A stretch of DNA of 64,000 nucleotides. Source: Asterella californica (lineage: Eukaryota > Streptophyta > Marchantiopsida > Marchantiales > Aytoniaceae). Made by a program: the position numbers and the translations under genes. This document shows, one piece after another, positions 35,421-47,620 of this stretch. The notes below the pieces were generated by a model that worked only from the letters and a program-made list of their open reading frames with translations, had not been told where the DNA came from and ran no database searches. Where the stretch lies: contig JAYKYS010000008.1 of NCBI GenBank assembly GCA_036924285.1, positions 20,259,001 to 20,323,000 on the forward strand, given 5' to 3'. Every line of letters begins with the position of its first letter. Position 1 is the first letter of the stretch.

Positions 35421-35983
35421 CTGACCTCGAATGTACGCACTGCAGCCTCAAGACCTCAAATTCCCAATTCCTCAACTGCGAATCTACGTCGACGATCGAC
35501 TACGACTCGACGAGAGCACGGAGGACGCGGAGCTCGAAATTGACACTGTCGAGGTCGAAAATGAAGATTAGGGCTCGCAAGCAGCGAGTGCCCGCACCTC
35601 ATTCCCTGCTACGGACGAACGAGATTCGTTCTCGTTTCTCATCTGCGGTCAGGATTTGTTCACGCTTACATTTAAAAGTACTTAACCCTAAGAATTAGAT
35701 TACGTGTCATTTTACGTACGTGTCATTTCCGGTCGTGAAAAACGGCCGTCCGTTCTTTTCCGAAAACTTCAAACGCAACCGTAAATACTCCGAAGACAAA
35801 ATCCGTCGATCGGCCGTTTTTCCGAAATACCCACGAATATTCCCGCAAATTTCCGGCTTCTCTGTGTTCTAACCGTGAATTTCCGATTTTCCGGTTGCAA
35901 AGGCCGGAAACGTTTCCGCCGGATTTCCCTCCATGTCGGTAATCGCCAATTTGAACCGGAAATGACACAACGTGTAGCCGGTA

Positions 35984-36005
35984 CTCCCCGAACATTGATT
36001 CCGGG
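35984..36005 (-). repeat. hAT right TIR and target duplication
   Basis: CTCCCCGAACATTG is followed by ATTCCGGG. The octamer is identical to that before the left TIR. Confidence 0.9.
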
Positions 36006-37107
36006 TGGTTTTGGATAATTGACGTGTTTTTATGTTAACAGGCGGTTTTCTACGTTTTCAAGCATTGGCCAATGAGGTTTTGAAAAGGAAATATCCGGCG
36101 CCTGCCCTACTTCTCCTTTTCTTTGCAGAAAAGTTTTCGGATCTCGGCTGGGGCTGCCGACCCGAGCTCGCAAGGTGGAGGGCAACACCAACACATGCAC
36201 ACTACCGAAGGCGTGCTGGTCTGTGACGTCGTGACGTCACGGATCATAGTCTGATAACCGCTTCTGTTATATGCGCACTGAAAAGTTTTAGCGATATACA
36301 GCGGAGTGGTCAAGATTCACAAGCTCACAACATGTACAAATATTAGAAGCGCGCTACAATTTCGTACCTATTCTGGGAGCCATTCTGATTGCATATGCAT
36401 GAATGGCAACGTAAACCATCTCAGAAATGTCAGTGAGAACTAATGGTTTAGCTATAATACTTGGGGACTAATTCAATGTATACCAGGATGTCATTTCGGT
36501 GCATGCTTCACACGTCTCGGTTGAAATTGAGGATGTAAGTTTGAAACCGTAGCACGCGCAGAATTTATCCTTTCAACCTGGCTGAGAACTTGAAGACTTT
36601 GCTCTTAAACTGATCATTGCTTTATAGCAGTTATCAGTTTAACAGGAAACCAACGTAGATATAAAGTAGTACCATTCCGATTCGATTCTTGTGAGACCGG
36701 GTTCCGAGCTTCGAATTGCAGTCAGGGTCACGGTCCTAACTGCAGTCATGGTCATTGAATGCAGTCAAGGTTGTCGTCGTCGTCTGTTAGTTTTCGTCCG
36801 TTCGTCGTGAATTCACCGCGTCTTGTACTGGGTCGGCGGAATTGAAGACGCCTGGAGGTACTGTTCTTGAATTCGCTGTTCTCGAATTTCATGTTCGACG
36901 TTTGACGTTCATTTCTGATGGCAAAAATCGCTCGTCAGTAAGGGTTTTGCCGTCATTGTTGAACTCCATTGGGTCATCTCTGTAGAGAGCTGATCTGATC
37001 CGGTAGATCTGAAAGCTTGCAATTTTCTCGAGCGAAAAGACGATCATCGAGGTCACTGTCTGTTTGCATCTATCTCGCAGTGTCTTCATGCTTTCGAGTG
37101 CTTGATC
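36006..37107. other. stretch between hAT element and MULE remnant
   Basis: No gene is supported. GCAGTCA-GGTCA-type short repeats occur at about 36718-36770. Confidence 0.35.
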
Positions 37108-38864
37108 ATGGAGATGGTTTACTGCAATCGATGCAATCGAACGTTGTCAATTAGCGTATTCACACGTGCTCGCAAGGGACATAACACTCTTGACTTAGCT
37201 GTGTTCAAGCAGTGTAACCAGTGTTATAACAAAGCGAACCTCGGTATTACGTGCGAAGCAGCTATGGAGAATGAGACTGATGATGACAACGCTTCCATAG
37301 TTACCGTGTGACTATTCAGAGAAGATTCATGTTGTGCAAGAGTGCTTCGGGGATGAGGATGGCAAAGACGGGTTTGTACTTTTCCGACTGAAAGTCAATC
37401 TTTCAGATGAGAGTAGCCTGCATGAGTTGCAGACTTTGAACTCCAGTAACTTGTTTGTGTGTTTGACGTCTTGGCTGAAGACAAGAATCATTCTGAATAT
37501 GGAGGTAGCTTCTGGATACTATTGAGAAGTACGTAACCCGCGTGTTTCTGTGGAAGACGGTTCGATCTTAAGGACGACATTATGGTGTACCTCACGATCT
37601 GACAAGACAAAATTCAGAGATAAGGATGAAGGATCCACATCTTTGGCGAGACAACCAGAGAAGAAGCGAAAGATGGATCGATCTGAGTGCAATGGAACTT
37701 TATGAGTAACGGTGGACGTACAGCAGAAGCTTATGTATTTAACGTGTCAACATTTGCTGTCACATGAGAAGCCGACGTATAAACTGCATTGTTTCTCTAC
37801 TGCTGCTATCACATTTTTGTAGTCGATATCCGGATTGAATCTCCGGAAGCCTGAGGTGTACCGTATATTATGTGAAAAAAAGTTCATTAGTCCTTTGAGT
37901 ATAACTCGGACGCAGGTAAATTTTTGGATCGCTGAAGTACAGTCTAGACAATATCTCCGCGATGTAGATGATCAAGTGAAGTCTGCATCTTTGTTGATAC
38001 GCAGCGAAGCTTTAGCCCAGAAAGGCTTTGTTGAGGTGTTGTACGAACAGACTGTAAAAATGAGTATATTACTTCGCAATATGCACACCTTTTTGTGAGC
38101 ATATAGGTAGTGTCAGAGAAATTATTATCGATAGTACTTTCAAAACTAACTCGATGTGCTTTGAGCTGTTCGTTATTGTTGCAAACTTCGGAGGTTTTAG
38201 TATGCCCCTATCGTACATGTTCTACTTAAAGCAAGGTGATGCAAAGAAGAGTTCCAGATCAGCAACGGAGCAATATAGAAAGGCGGTTCTTGTGATGTGG
38301 TTCGAGAGATTAAGAGGTAGAGCACTACGTCCGATGTTCGCACTCATCGACAAAGACATTGGTCAGATTTTGACATTACGTTCTGTCTTTACTAAAGACT
38401 GCTATGTATGTTCAACTTTGTTTGAAGTATGCTCAATCAGCGGTGAAAGTTCGATGTATGTGTACTAGACGGACCACTGGATCATATAACAGTGTGGAGG
38501 CTAGTAATTCTTTTTCTTTTATTGATGTAAATTGATTTCCAGACAGTGTGAGAGTTGTTGATCAGTTGTGTAATGCCCAACAACGAAAGGTTGTTGTTGA
38601 CATGATCACCAAACATTTCAACTTGCATTCACTTATACCTTCTACTGAAGGGAAATTTTTTAATCTCGATGTATTACACTCTACGGCTGTTCGTGAGATT
38701 ATGAGTTCTGTAAGAGTTTGAACCTTTTGTCTTTGTGGATATATCTCTAACGAGAGTGGTATAGTCCAGACAAATGAGAAATTTTCAGCAGAGCATCAAA
38801 ACCTCTCCTTTGCTTGTCGCGTTCTACGAACATTGTCGAGAGTCACTGGAGAAAATTGAAGCAC
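37108..38864 (+). pseudogene. MULE (Mutator-like) transposase remnant
   Basis: The plus strand, in broken frames, begins with a Cys-rich finger, CNRCNRTLSISVFTRARKG ... QCNQCYNKA (37114-37240). A linker follows. REIIIDSTFKTN and MCFELFVIVANFGGFSMPLSY come next (38120-38215), then WFERLRGRALRPMFALIDKD (38300-38360). These fit the MULE DDE core, with its STFKTN and second acidic box. NIVESHWRKLKH near 38829-38864 matches the conserved C-terminal segment. Several stops intervene, and the reading is cut by an LTR-like repeat starting at 38865. The element was therefore inactive or was inactivated by that insertion. Terminal repeats were not found. Confidence 0.65.
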
Positions 38865-39764
38865 TGTGGTGTCCACAATTCACAATAACATGTCTATGTA
38901 ATTGAAATAACTTGGTTATTTAACATTATACCTTGCTTAGAGGAAAGATGATCTTAAGGTCTTTTTGTAAGGAGAAGTCGATTTCTTGGGAAGACAAAAG
39001 GCGGACATCTTCCGGAGAGATGTCTTCTCTATTGTGTCTTCCGGAAGACAGAAGACGGAGGACGCGTGTCTTCCAGAAGACAACGACCGCGACTGCATGA
39101 GCACCAACCACGTACCACCTAGGCGAGGGGTAGGTGTACCTACCAGGTAGCCACCATGGTAGTGGTAGATAGGTCAAGGTAGTCAAACCCCTAATCGAGC
39201 AAGGAAGATACGGAGGAAGGCACATTAGCATGAGATCAGTCGACTACTTCCCGCACTGAAAGATATTTGTGCTTTGAAGGTCGATTGTAATCAGGGTAGC
39301 AGAATTGAGTCGTGAAAGCAAGGAGAGTGAAATTGAGAACATAGGATCAAATTGAGGCCAGAGAAGGAGTGAGATCGATTCTGTTCAACTGGAAGCACAG
39401 TCGAGCTAAAGGAATCCTTGCGGATTTCAGGCAGCAGACATTGAGGGTCAATTAGAGAGGTTCTGAAGAAGAAAGAAAGATCGATTGTAGCAGCTGAGAG
39501 ACGCAGCTCAAGATTGACGACAGGAGCAGGTTCGTGGGATCGCATTGGAGCTCGGATTGACGAGCAGAAGCACGCAAAAGACTGAAGGCGCACCAGAAGT
39601 AGCCAGAAGTTGTACTGAGGTTCTTCCCGTGTTCTTTCTCCTTCCCACCGCTTCCCGCCTCTGAATTGATGTCCCTCGCACTTCCTCGCTCGTTTGCAAG
39701 AAGCCCATCGATCGATTTACCTACCCTGAACTTTCTTCTACGAAAATTGGGCGCGGAAGCGCTG
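38865..39764 (+). repeat. LTR-like repeat (about 900 bp), copy inserted in MULE remnant
   Basis: It starts TGTGGTGTCCACAA and runs in parallel with 55079-55990: GATGATCTTAAG near 38949, paired GTCTTC/GAAGAC palindromes (GTCTTCCGGAAGAC near 39039), TAGGTGTACCTAC, AACCCCTAAT, and a shared end TTGGGCGCGGAAGCGCTG. Its start falls exactly where MULE coding similarity stops, so it inserted into that element. No internal region follows, which suggests a solo LTR or fragment. Confidence 0.65.
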
Positions 39765-40608
39765 TCGAAAATGTCCTCCGTCTGTTTTTAGCCTTTATGT
39801 TTATCCTGTTTTATAATTTTTCACGTCTAATTCCACAGCCGGTGAAAGATACCGGTGGTTTATCACATCGAATCAAAGAAGGATAAAATAATTTCCTCCC
39901 TGGTCCAAACACTCATTATCTTCTACTGCCAGGCACTTACCAGTAGACAGTCCAGTCGTATAAACGCGCCAAAATTGCACTCGCACGAAAAGCGGCTTTG
40001 AAACTACGACGGCGGCTGCCGTAGACAGAGGCTAGTCGTACTTGGGAAAACGGTCGCAAAGTCACGATGTGAACGTAGTCTATAATCTAGTACTTTTTCT
40101 CTTCCCTACGTGAGTGCTCTTCATATACATGTTATTGCACGAAGTACAGATGGATAGGAAGAGAAAAAACCACATTAGTACGTTATCCTGCTGGATATAC
40201 AGGGTCTGGTTAGAATCCTCCACGTCAGTCAAACTGGCTTACGACTGGGACACTCTTGGATGGAATTTGTCGTTTACCGCTTTGCCAGAAGCGACTCACG
40301 CGATCATGTGAGTCGACTTTAGCTTGTGAGCTGTTCTGACTGGAGGCACTTGACGTAAGTTCCAGCATCTAGCCAGAAGACCTCAAGCATCAGAAGATCA
40401 GAAACTAGAGAAGAATGTCTACATCCAGCTCTGATGGAGTCGCCATGTGGTCATTGAGTGGAGATGGTCATGCGGTCATTGACTCCGTGAGTCATCAACG
40501 CGCGTCCTTGAGTCATATACGTCTCGTCTTGTTGCATGCCAATCGGCTTAATTTCTTCCGGCTTATATAATCTGAAATGTCACATGTCTTTTGAACACTT
40601 GACATCAC
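39765..40608. other. non-coding stretch
   Basis: No gene or recognised repeat is seen. Confidence 0.35.
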
Positions 40609-40965
40609 TCAGAGCATCTTCACCCGTAAAGAGATAAATACCTCCTTATCTCTAATTTACAGATGAAGAGCGAAAGATCTTTTATTTTTATGGAGGAATT
40701 TCACCCACCTCACTCCTTAAATGGATCTCTAAAGAATATCAGATACTCGTACCTTCTCAAAATTACCAAAAACTATTCCTCAAACGTTTTGATATTGGGT
40801 TAAGGGGTTTTTATTGCAATCTTTAAGTTAGGGAAGCGGGGTAGTTCTTAGGGAATCCTGTAAATTAAAGACTAGTATAAAGATAAGCGGTGGGAAGGTT
40901 TTCCCCTAACTTGCTCCCTAACTGGTTAGAGGAGACTTTAAAGACCCGCGGTGGAGATCCTCTGA
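40609..40965. mobile_element. MITE-like element with about 17-bp TIRs
   Basis: The left end TCAGAGCATCTTCACC and the right end, read inward, TCAGAGGATCTCCACC form terminal inverted repeats with two mismatches. The flanking octamers GACATCAC and AACATCAG agree at six of eight positions, consistent with a decayed 8-bp duplication. The 357-bp interior is AT-rich and non-coding. Ends beginning with GAGCATCTYCA are common among plant hAT-type MITEs. Confidence 0.55.
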
Positions 40966-42269
40966 AACATCAGAATACAGTTTTGGCTCCTGTTACGCAA
41001 GGTCGTGCAAAGTTCCCAAAGAGCCGCTATGCAAGTTGACTCGATATTGAGGTACAGAGCTCTGGCTCTCTAACGAAGGATCACGCTTTCACCTTCCTTC
41101 ATTCTCAAAACTCACCGTCCAGCCCTTCATGACCCACAAATGTGCATGGCGGCTTCCATAACTTTTAGGGGTCATGATCGAGGAAGAAGTAGCCGGTTCC
41201 AGGGCACAAAAAGCTTCACATTCGTTTTATTACATGCCTAAATTGAACTCCAACACATGGGGACCTTTTTCGTTCTATGTTCTCCTTGCTTCACATGGGA
41301 ACTCACATGGGCTGTTGCCATTTGCTACCCCCCTGTCCATTGTGTAAGTTACGCCTATTTAAATAAGCAACTCGTAAGGTTTATCATAATCATGAATACA
41401 TGCCTGAGAAATTAACACTGATTATGTCTGCAATCCAATAATTTACAATCAACAGGAGGTCAAGTTGAAGTAGATAGTGAGTGGATGAAGTCCTATACGA
41501 AATATATAAGCCGAACCTGGAACTTTTCCGTGCCAGCTGTATAGAGATCTAAATCTTATAAATCAGAAACTGGATCTTTCCATGCCAGGGTCAGCCGATA
41601 TCATTTAGGTTAAACTTACGAATTATGCCGACATCGAAGGGGAACTTGATGAAGAGATATATTGTTCGTGAGAAAATGTCACGAAGATGCCACCAGAGCA
41701 TACACAGGCAAGGATGCGTCCATCGTCCACAGCTTGTTTCTTCGCCTTATAAGAAGGGCAACAGCGTACAGACAGAAATAGGGACGAGCATTCCGACCTC
41801 CTATGTGAACAAGAGTTATATTCCGAATCCAGCTGCAGTTATCCAGAGGAAATTGTTCTAGTACGAGGATATACTTGTCGCTGATCAATACTGATACTGG
41901 TCTGGGTAGACTATTGGAAGACTACGAAACAGGTAAGCACCGCATCGCAAGCAGTTAGCTGAATGCTTGAAACTGGTCTTGGTCTGATTATTGCTGTCTA
42001 CGACAATGAGGTGATGTGGCGACTTTCCAGTCCTCCCGGATATGCCTCCTAAAGTTCGTTCAATGCAATGCACACATGGAATCCAAGAATAAGAAGGCAG
42101 ATCGGCACGTTGGGAGCTTCCGTTACTTCAAGTGTCCAAATCTGAACTTTGTAATGATCTATGACATGAGCTTCAGGATTCTGTTTACGTACGTGTACAT
42201 GCTCCGGGTTGTACCGCGAGAGAAAAGATGCAGGACTGGGTAGTACACGCATGCTTAAGGACACAGAGG
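40966..42269. other. non-coding stretch before the right arm
   Basis: No gene is supported. The 78-codon frame at 41625-41861 has no motif. Confidence 0.35.
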
Positions 42270-42929
42270 AATTAATTTACTGGAGAGTAACATCAGGAGA
42301 ATAGTTATTGGCAGGGTTGACAAAGGATGCAGCCCTTTTAATTTGCGTACAGCAGATGTCTGAGCTTGCTCGTACATAGCAGAAACTTGAGAGGCAGAGA
42401 CGAAGATATTGAAGTTCGTATTGAACTTGAAATCTAGTCGTTCTTCAAACGCGTGGGGACTGCAAAAGGTGACGCTGCCAACGCTGAATGCAGTCCAGGA
42501 CTAGTACAATAACTGTGCTGTCGGTGACTAGCAGACGTACATAAGACACAAGAATTCGAAGTGGGCTGAAGAAACCTGCATGATCGAAGAAAGCGGGGAG
42601 AGATGAGTGTTTCACCAACAAACGTGAAAGAGTCTTGCACTGCAAATCACGTTCTTAATCCAATGAAATACTAGCTCATCTTCAGCTGCAGCCGACGAAT
42701 TGGATTTGGGACCGTCGTGTCCATCACTAGCGGCCAAAATAGATGAAGACCTTTACAGGTAGGGTTTGCCTCAAAGGTGGATAACAAGTGACTTCCCCAA
42801 CCGAGCAGTGGAATGAAAAGTTAGATCCCTACAAGTTAGGGAACTGCACACGTGCAACGGTTGGACTAAGCAAAGCGGCTGAAGCCAGTTTCAGGCCAGT
42901 ACGTACGTACTGTTACGTACAGTACTCAG

Positions 42930-43199
42930 TGTTAGTTCAATAGTAGTTAGCAACTCTCACAGTCTCATCAGCGGAACGTTAGAGTAACGTTATTTCCAGT
43001 AATTCAATTTAGAGGCAGGTTTGCGTACATAGACGTTGTGAGCGCGGCTCATTGTCTCCTGTCTCAGGTTCTCTTTCATGTGGTTCCCGTCGGTGATGTA
43101 CCACTGACATCTTTGGATCAGTGCAGTAAATCTCTCTTGAAATCTCTCATCTGTGTCGTGAAACAGGTTTTCTGTTTTATTGCTTCCGCATTTCTGACA
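42930..43199 (+). repeat. 5' LTR of copia element
   Basis: This 270-bp LTR runs from TGTTAGTTCAATAG to TTTCTGACA. It contains a 16-bp stretch (around TCTTTCATGTGG) missing from the 3' LTR. Confidence 0.95.
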
Positions 43200-43211
43200 T
43201 GGTATCAGAGC
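43200..43211 (+). promoter_or_regulatory. primer-binding site, initiator Met tRNA type
   Basis: TGGTATCAGAGC directly follows the 5' LTR. Confidence 0.9.
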
Positions 43212-43296
43212 GATGTTCTTGATTTAGATCTGCTTGCGGTTGTCAAGCATCTAGCTATCAGGCATTAGCTTTTTGTGATCACAGATTCATTCCGCA

Positions 43297-45132
43297 ATGG
43301 GTACAAACTTACGGGCTGATATGATTCCTCGGTTTGATGGAGAGTACTTCCATATCTGGAAACGTGCTATTTCTATTTTCTTGAAGATTGAAGATTTGCT
43401 GCCGATCGTAGATGGATCTGAAGTCAGACCCGCAACTGACCCTGCTGCTCAAGTTGCTTGGGAGAAGAAAGACCTTAAGGCACAATTGGTTCTTAACACT
43501 GCATTGAGTTTGAACCTTCAGAAGTATGTTTTGTCATGCACTACTTCGAAGGCCATTTTCGATACTTTGATGGCAGTTTTTTATTCTACTGATTTGGTGA
43601 CTAAAGCCAATCTGAAAGATCGGTTCAGGAATCTTGTGCTTTCTGAGGGACAGCCTGTTGACCCTCATTTACAAGAATTCAAATACATTATTGCTCAGTT
43701 AGAGTCTATGGCCGTAACAGTTCCGTATGATGAGGCTATCATGAATCTTATCAGCAGCCTACCTGATAGTTTACAACCTTTAGTGCAGACGCTACGTGCC
43801 ATTCCTAATTTGACTCTTGCTGGTCTTACTAGTATTCTTCTGCGTCATGAAGCTGAGCAGAAACGAAGACATGGGACAACCGATTCAGCACAACTTCTTT
43901 ATTCCCAAAAGAAGACAATGGGGAAAAAGAACGTGGTTTCAAAAGACAAGAAATTCCAAGGTTCTAGTTCTAATGGATCTGTAGAGAAGAGTGGCAATAC
44001 ATTTTGCAGGTATTGCAAGAAGACGGGGCACGTTATTGATACTTGCTTCAAGTTGCAGCAGAAGAAGCGGTCTGAACAAGCCTCCAAGGAGAAATCGAAC
44101 CCAGTGGCAAGTGATGCTCCTGCTGCGCAAAGGAGGGTGTTGACTGTTTCTGAAGCTGTTGTCACCGATCAAGATGATTCTTGGTACATTGACACAGGAG
44201 CCACACATCATATGGCTGCTAATCATGATTATTTTCATTCCTACACAGTAATCACTTCATCTCAGAATGTTTTCTTTGGTGACAACTCTTCTCATCCTAT
44301 TGCTGGTATTGGTACAGTGGTCGTTAAGTTACCTCATGGAGAGGAGGTAGAGGTCACGAAGGTCTACCATGTTCCAAACTTACGGAAGAATCTATTTTCT
44401 GCACGATATTTTGACAACAAAGGAGGATCTTTGTTGTTTTCTCGTGGTTCTTGTCGGCTTGAACTTGCAGGAGGCGAGTTTTTGGCAGATTGTCCACTGC
44501 AACAATGTCTTTACAAGTTGAGAGATGTTGTTTACCCTGTCTTTGCCGCAGCTGCTACTTCTCCGGTGGAAGCTGTTCAAGTTTCAAAGGCATCTAATCT
44601 TTGGCACTTGAGACTTGGTCACATTGGTGAAACCAGAATTCAACAACTTCAGGCGAAGGGAATGGTGAATGGTTTACCCAAGTTCACTTCTTCTCACGTA
44701 AGATGTGAATCTTGTCTTCTGGGAAAGCAGACCCGTGACGCTTTTCCCACTGGAGGAGGTACTCGAGCTACAGCTTTGTTGCAGTTAGTTCATTCAGATA
44801 TCTGCAGTCATATTTCTCCCTCTACTTGTTCTGGGTACAAGTATTTCCTTACTTTTACAGATGATTTCTCGAGATACACCTATGTGTATCTATTGAGGAG
44901 CAAATCTGATTGTTTCAAGATCTTCAAAGAGTTCCTTGCCGTTGCTAAACGTACTACTGGTGAGAAGTTGAAGACTCTGCGGTCAGATAATGGTGGAGAG
45001 TATGTTTCTCGAGAATTTAACTCGTTTTGTGCTGAGAAAGGAATAAGTCATCAACTGACTACTCCTTATACGCCACAACAGAATGGAGTCAGTGAAAGGA
45101 AAAACAGAACTCTGACTGAGATGGTGCGGTAG
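43297..45132 (+). pseudogene. copia Gag, protease and first part of integrase, ended by TAG
   Basis: The ATG at 43297 opens a 611-codon frame. A UBN2-type Gag occupies about residues 1-200. The CCHC knuckle CRYCKKTGHVIDTC is near residue 238, and the protease segment WYIDTGATHHMA near residue 297. The pre-integrase and HHCC finger (HLRLGHIG ... CESCLLGK) span about residues 440-485. The integrase core follows with TDDFSRYTYVYLL and SDNGGEY. The frame ends at TAG 45130-45132 inside the integrase, and the same frame continues at once. Gag packages RNA, the protease matures the polyprotein, and the integrase inserts cDNA. The stop would truncate the polyprotein unless it is read through. Only one frame is involved, so a single point change explains it. 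Confidence 0.9.
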
Positions 45133-47595
45133 ATGTTGATACACGCTGGTTTACCAAAGTCTTATTGGGGAGAAGCACTTGTAACATCATGCTACATTCT
45201 CAACCGTTGTCCCACAAAGGCTTTGGCTCCGGATGTTACTCCTTATCATTTGTGGGTTGGTAGAGTACCAGATATTTCTCATCTCAGGGTATTTGGATGC
45301 ACAGCCTACGCACTAGTACCTGATACAACCACTCGTAAGAAGCTTGATTCTAGGAGTGAACGGTGCATCTTTCTTGGTTATAGTGAAAATTCCAAGGCAT
45401 ACAAGTTAGCTAGAGTCAGTAATCGAAATATTCTCTTCTCAAGAGATGTAGTCTTTCACGAGGATGTTTTCCTGAAGTCTTCCATTCTGAATCCTGAGGA
45501 TTTTTCAGTACCATCTACTTCTCTTAGTAACGTTGACTCTGTGTCTCCCTCTGAGCATCCTAAATTGCCATTTTTTCCTCCTGCTCAATCAGTTTCATCT
45601 GTTCAAACATTTTCTGTACCAGGACCTCCTATTATCTCACCTAGTGTCCTGCCTCCTACATCTAATGTTTCACCCAGTTTTGCTTCCCCTAGTCACGTGG
45701 TTTCTCCTGGTGCTATTCCAAGTTTTTCTCCTGGAGCAGGTGCAGCTTCTCCACGTAACAGCTTGGGCACAAGTTCATCTGATCAAGGACCTGGCATAAG
45801 GATGAGTGACTGGACTCCTCATGACAAAGATCAAGCGATAGAAGATTTGTTTGTGGATCTTGAGGTAGATCATGGATCTGGAGATACAGTAAGTGTGCCT
45901 TATCAGCAGGTCACAAGCTTAAGGAGGTCTACTCGTCAAAGGAAGCCTCCTGTACGATATGATGAAGCATCCTTTGTGCCACCACGGTCGCTGTTTGTTT
46001 CAGCACTTCAAGCATCAGTTTTACCTCAGGAACCTGATTCTTATACAGCAGCTGTGTCCAGTCCGGAAAGTGAGCACTGGAGGAGAGCAATTGCAGAAGA
46101 GCTCCAAGCTATGGAGAAGATGTCAACTTGGACGTTAGTTCCCTTGCCTGCAGATCGTCATGTTGTGGGTTGTCGTTGGGTTTTTAAACTCAAAACTCAA
46201 CCTGATGGTACAGTTTTGAGATATAAGGCTTGTCTAATTGCCCAAGGGTTTTCACAAATCAAGGGATTAGATTATGAAGAGACATTTTCTCCAGTAATCA
46301 GGATGCAGTCAGTTCGTGTGCTCTTGGCTATTGCTGTGCAGTTTGGCTTGCATATCCACCAGATGGACGTGAAGACTACATTCTTGAATGGGATTCTGGA
46401 AGAAGAGATTTACATGAAGCTGCCAGAAGGTCTGTCACCAGCGGATCCTACTTTGGTTTGCAAGTTAAGGAAGTCTATCTATGGTTTGAAACAGTCCTCA
46501 AGGACTTGGTTTCAGCGTATGGATACTTATCTTAAGAAGATAAGTTTCAAGCCAGTGGGAGCTGACACAAATATCTATTTGTTTACTGATCAGCTTGGAA
46601 TTTTAATTCTAGCACTTTACGTTGATATTCTACTCATGGCTGTTAATCTGGAGCTGATGCAGTATGCCAAGATGCTTCTTAGTCACGAATTTGAGATGGC
46701 AGACTTAGGACAAGTTCACCATTTCCTGGGCATACACATCAGTTATGATGTCTTAAGTGGCATTATGGACTTGTCCCAGACGTTTTATATTTTGCAGAAG
46801 CTTGCTGTTTTTCACCTGGAGAATGCAAAGGCGCTGAGCACACCAATGGCTGTGGGAATGCGTCCATCTCGTGAAGAGTCTCCCACTACAGACGAAGAGA
46901 AGGAGCAGATGAAAGTTATACCTTATGAGAGTGCAGTTGGATCGCTGATGTGGACAGCACTGTGCACGCGACCTGATATTGCTTTCTCTACATTTTCACT
47001 GGCTCAGTTCATATCTGATCCAGGACTTGCACATTGGGTAGCTGTCAAGAGAGTATTCCGTTACTTGAAGGGCACAGTCAACTTTACTCTACGTTACAAA
47101 CGTCTAGAGAAGCCGTCCCTGTTGCTGGGTTATTCAGATGCGGATTGGGCTGGTGACTCAGACACTAGGAAGTCTACTTCCGGATTCTGCTTTTTACTCT
47201 TAGGTGCTACAGTCAGTTGGAGCAGTACTCGACAGAAATCTGTGGCACTTTCTACAACAGAGGCTGAATACCTGACAATGTCCAAAGCAGCAGCAGAAGC
47301 TATCTGGCTACGGGAATTGTTGAAGGAAGTCCGACCTGAATGTGCAACCAGCACTGTCATCATCTTTTGTGACAACAAAAGTGCAATTTCTCTTCTAGGA
47401 ACTACCAAGTTTCATGATAGGAGTAAGCATATTGATATTCGGTACAAGTTCATAAATCAGCATGTGGCTGATAAGATTATCAGCGTGTTATACTGCTCTA
47501 GTGAGAATCAACTGGCGAACATTTTCACTAAACCTTTGACCAAAGAGAATCACTATAGGCTGGTAAGGATGTTAGGACTATGCGATAATCGTTGA
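45133..47595 (+). pseudogene. copia integrase end, reverse transcriptase and RNase H, with altered RT active site
   Basis: This continues the frame after TAG with MLIHAGLPKSYWGEA (integrase), FGCTAYALVP and RCIFLGYSE. A Ser/Pro-rich linker follows, then RT. RT motifs include WTLVPLPADRHVVGCRW, MDVKTTFLNGILEEEIYM and KLRKSIYGLKQSSRTWF. The catalytic segment reads LYVDILLM, where the second Asp of the YVDD box is Ile, which should abolish polymerisation. RNase H follows with GYSDADWAGD, STTEAEYL and DRSKHIDIRYKFI, and the stop is at 47595. The first codon here is an ATG by chance, so this is not a separate gene. It is intact in frame but predicted to be catalytically dead. Confidence 0.9.
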
Positions 47596-47620
47596 GTGAG
47601 AGTTACTTACTAAGTAGGAG

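Larger units (their letters stand above)
31465..35997 (-). mobile_element. hAT DNA transposon, bounded by TIRs and 8-bp target duplication
   Basis: The left end CAGTGTTCGGGGAG (31465-31478) and the right end, read inward, CAATGTTCGGGGAG (35997-35984) form 14-bp terminal inverted repeats with one mismatch. The octamer ATTCCGGG flanks both ends (31457-31464 and 35998-36005), the 8-bp duplication typical of hAT. Inside are a minus-strand transposase with a hAT dimerisation domain and tandem repeats. Both subterminal regions are rich in TTTCCGG/CCGGAAA motifs. At 4533 bp it looks complete apart from one frameshift in the transposase. Confidence 0.92.
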
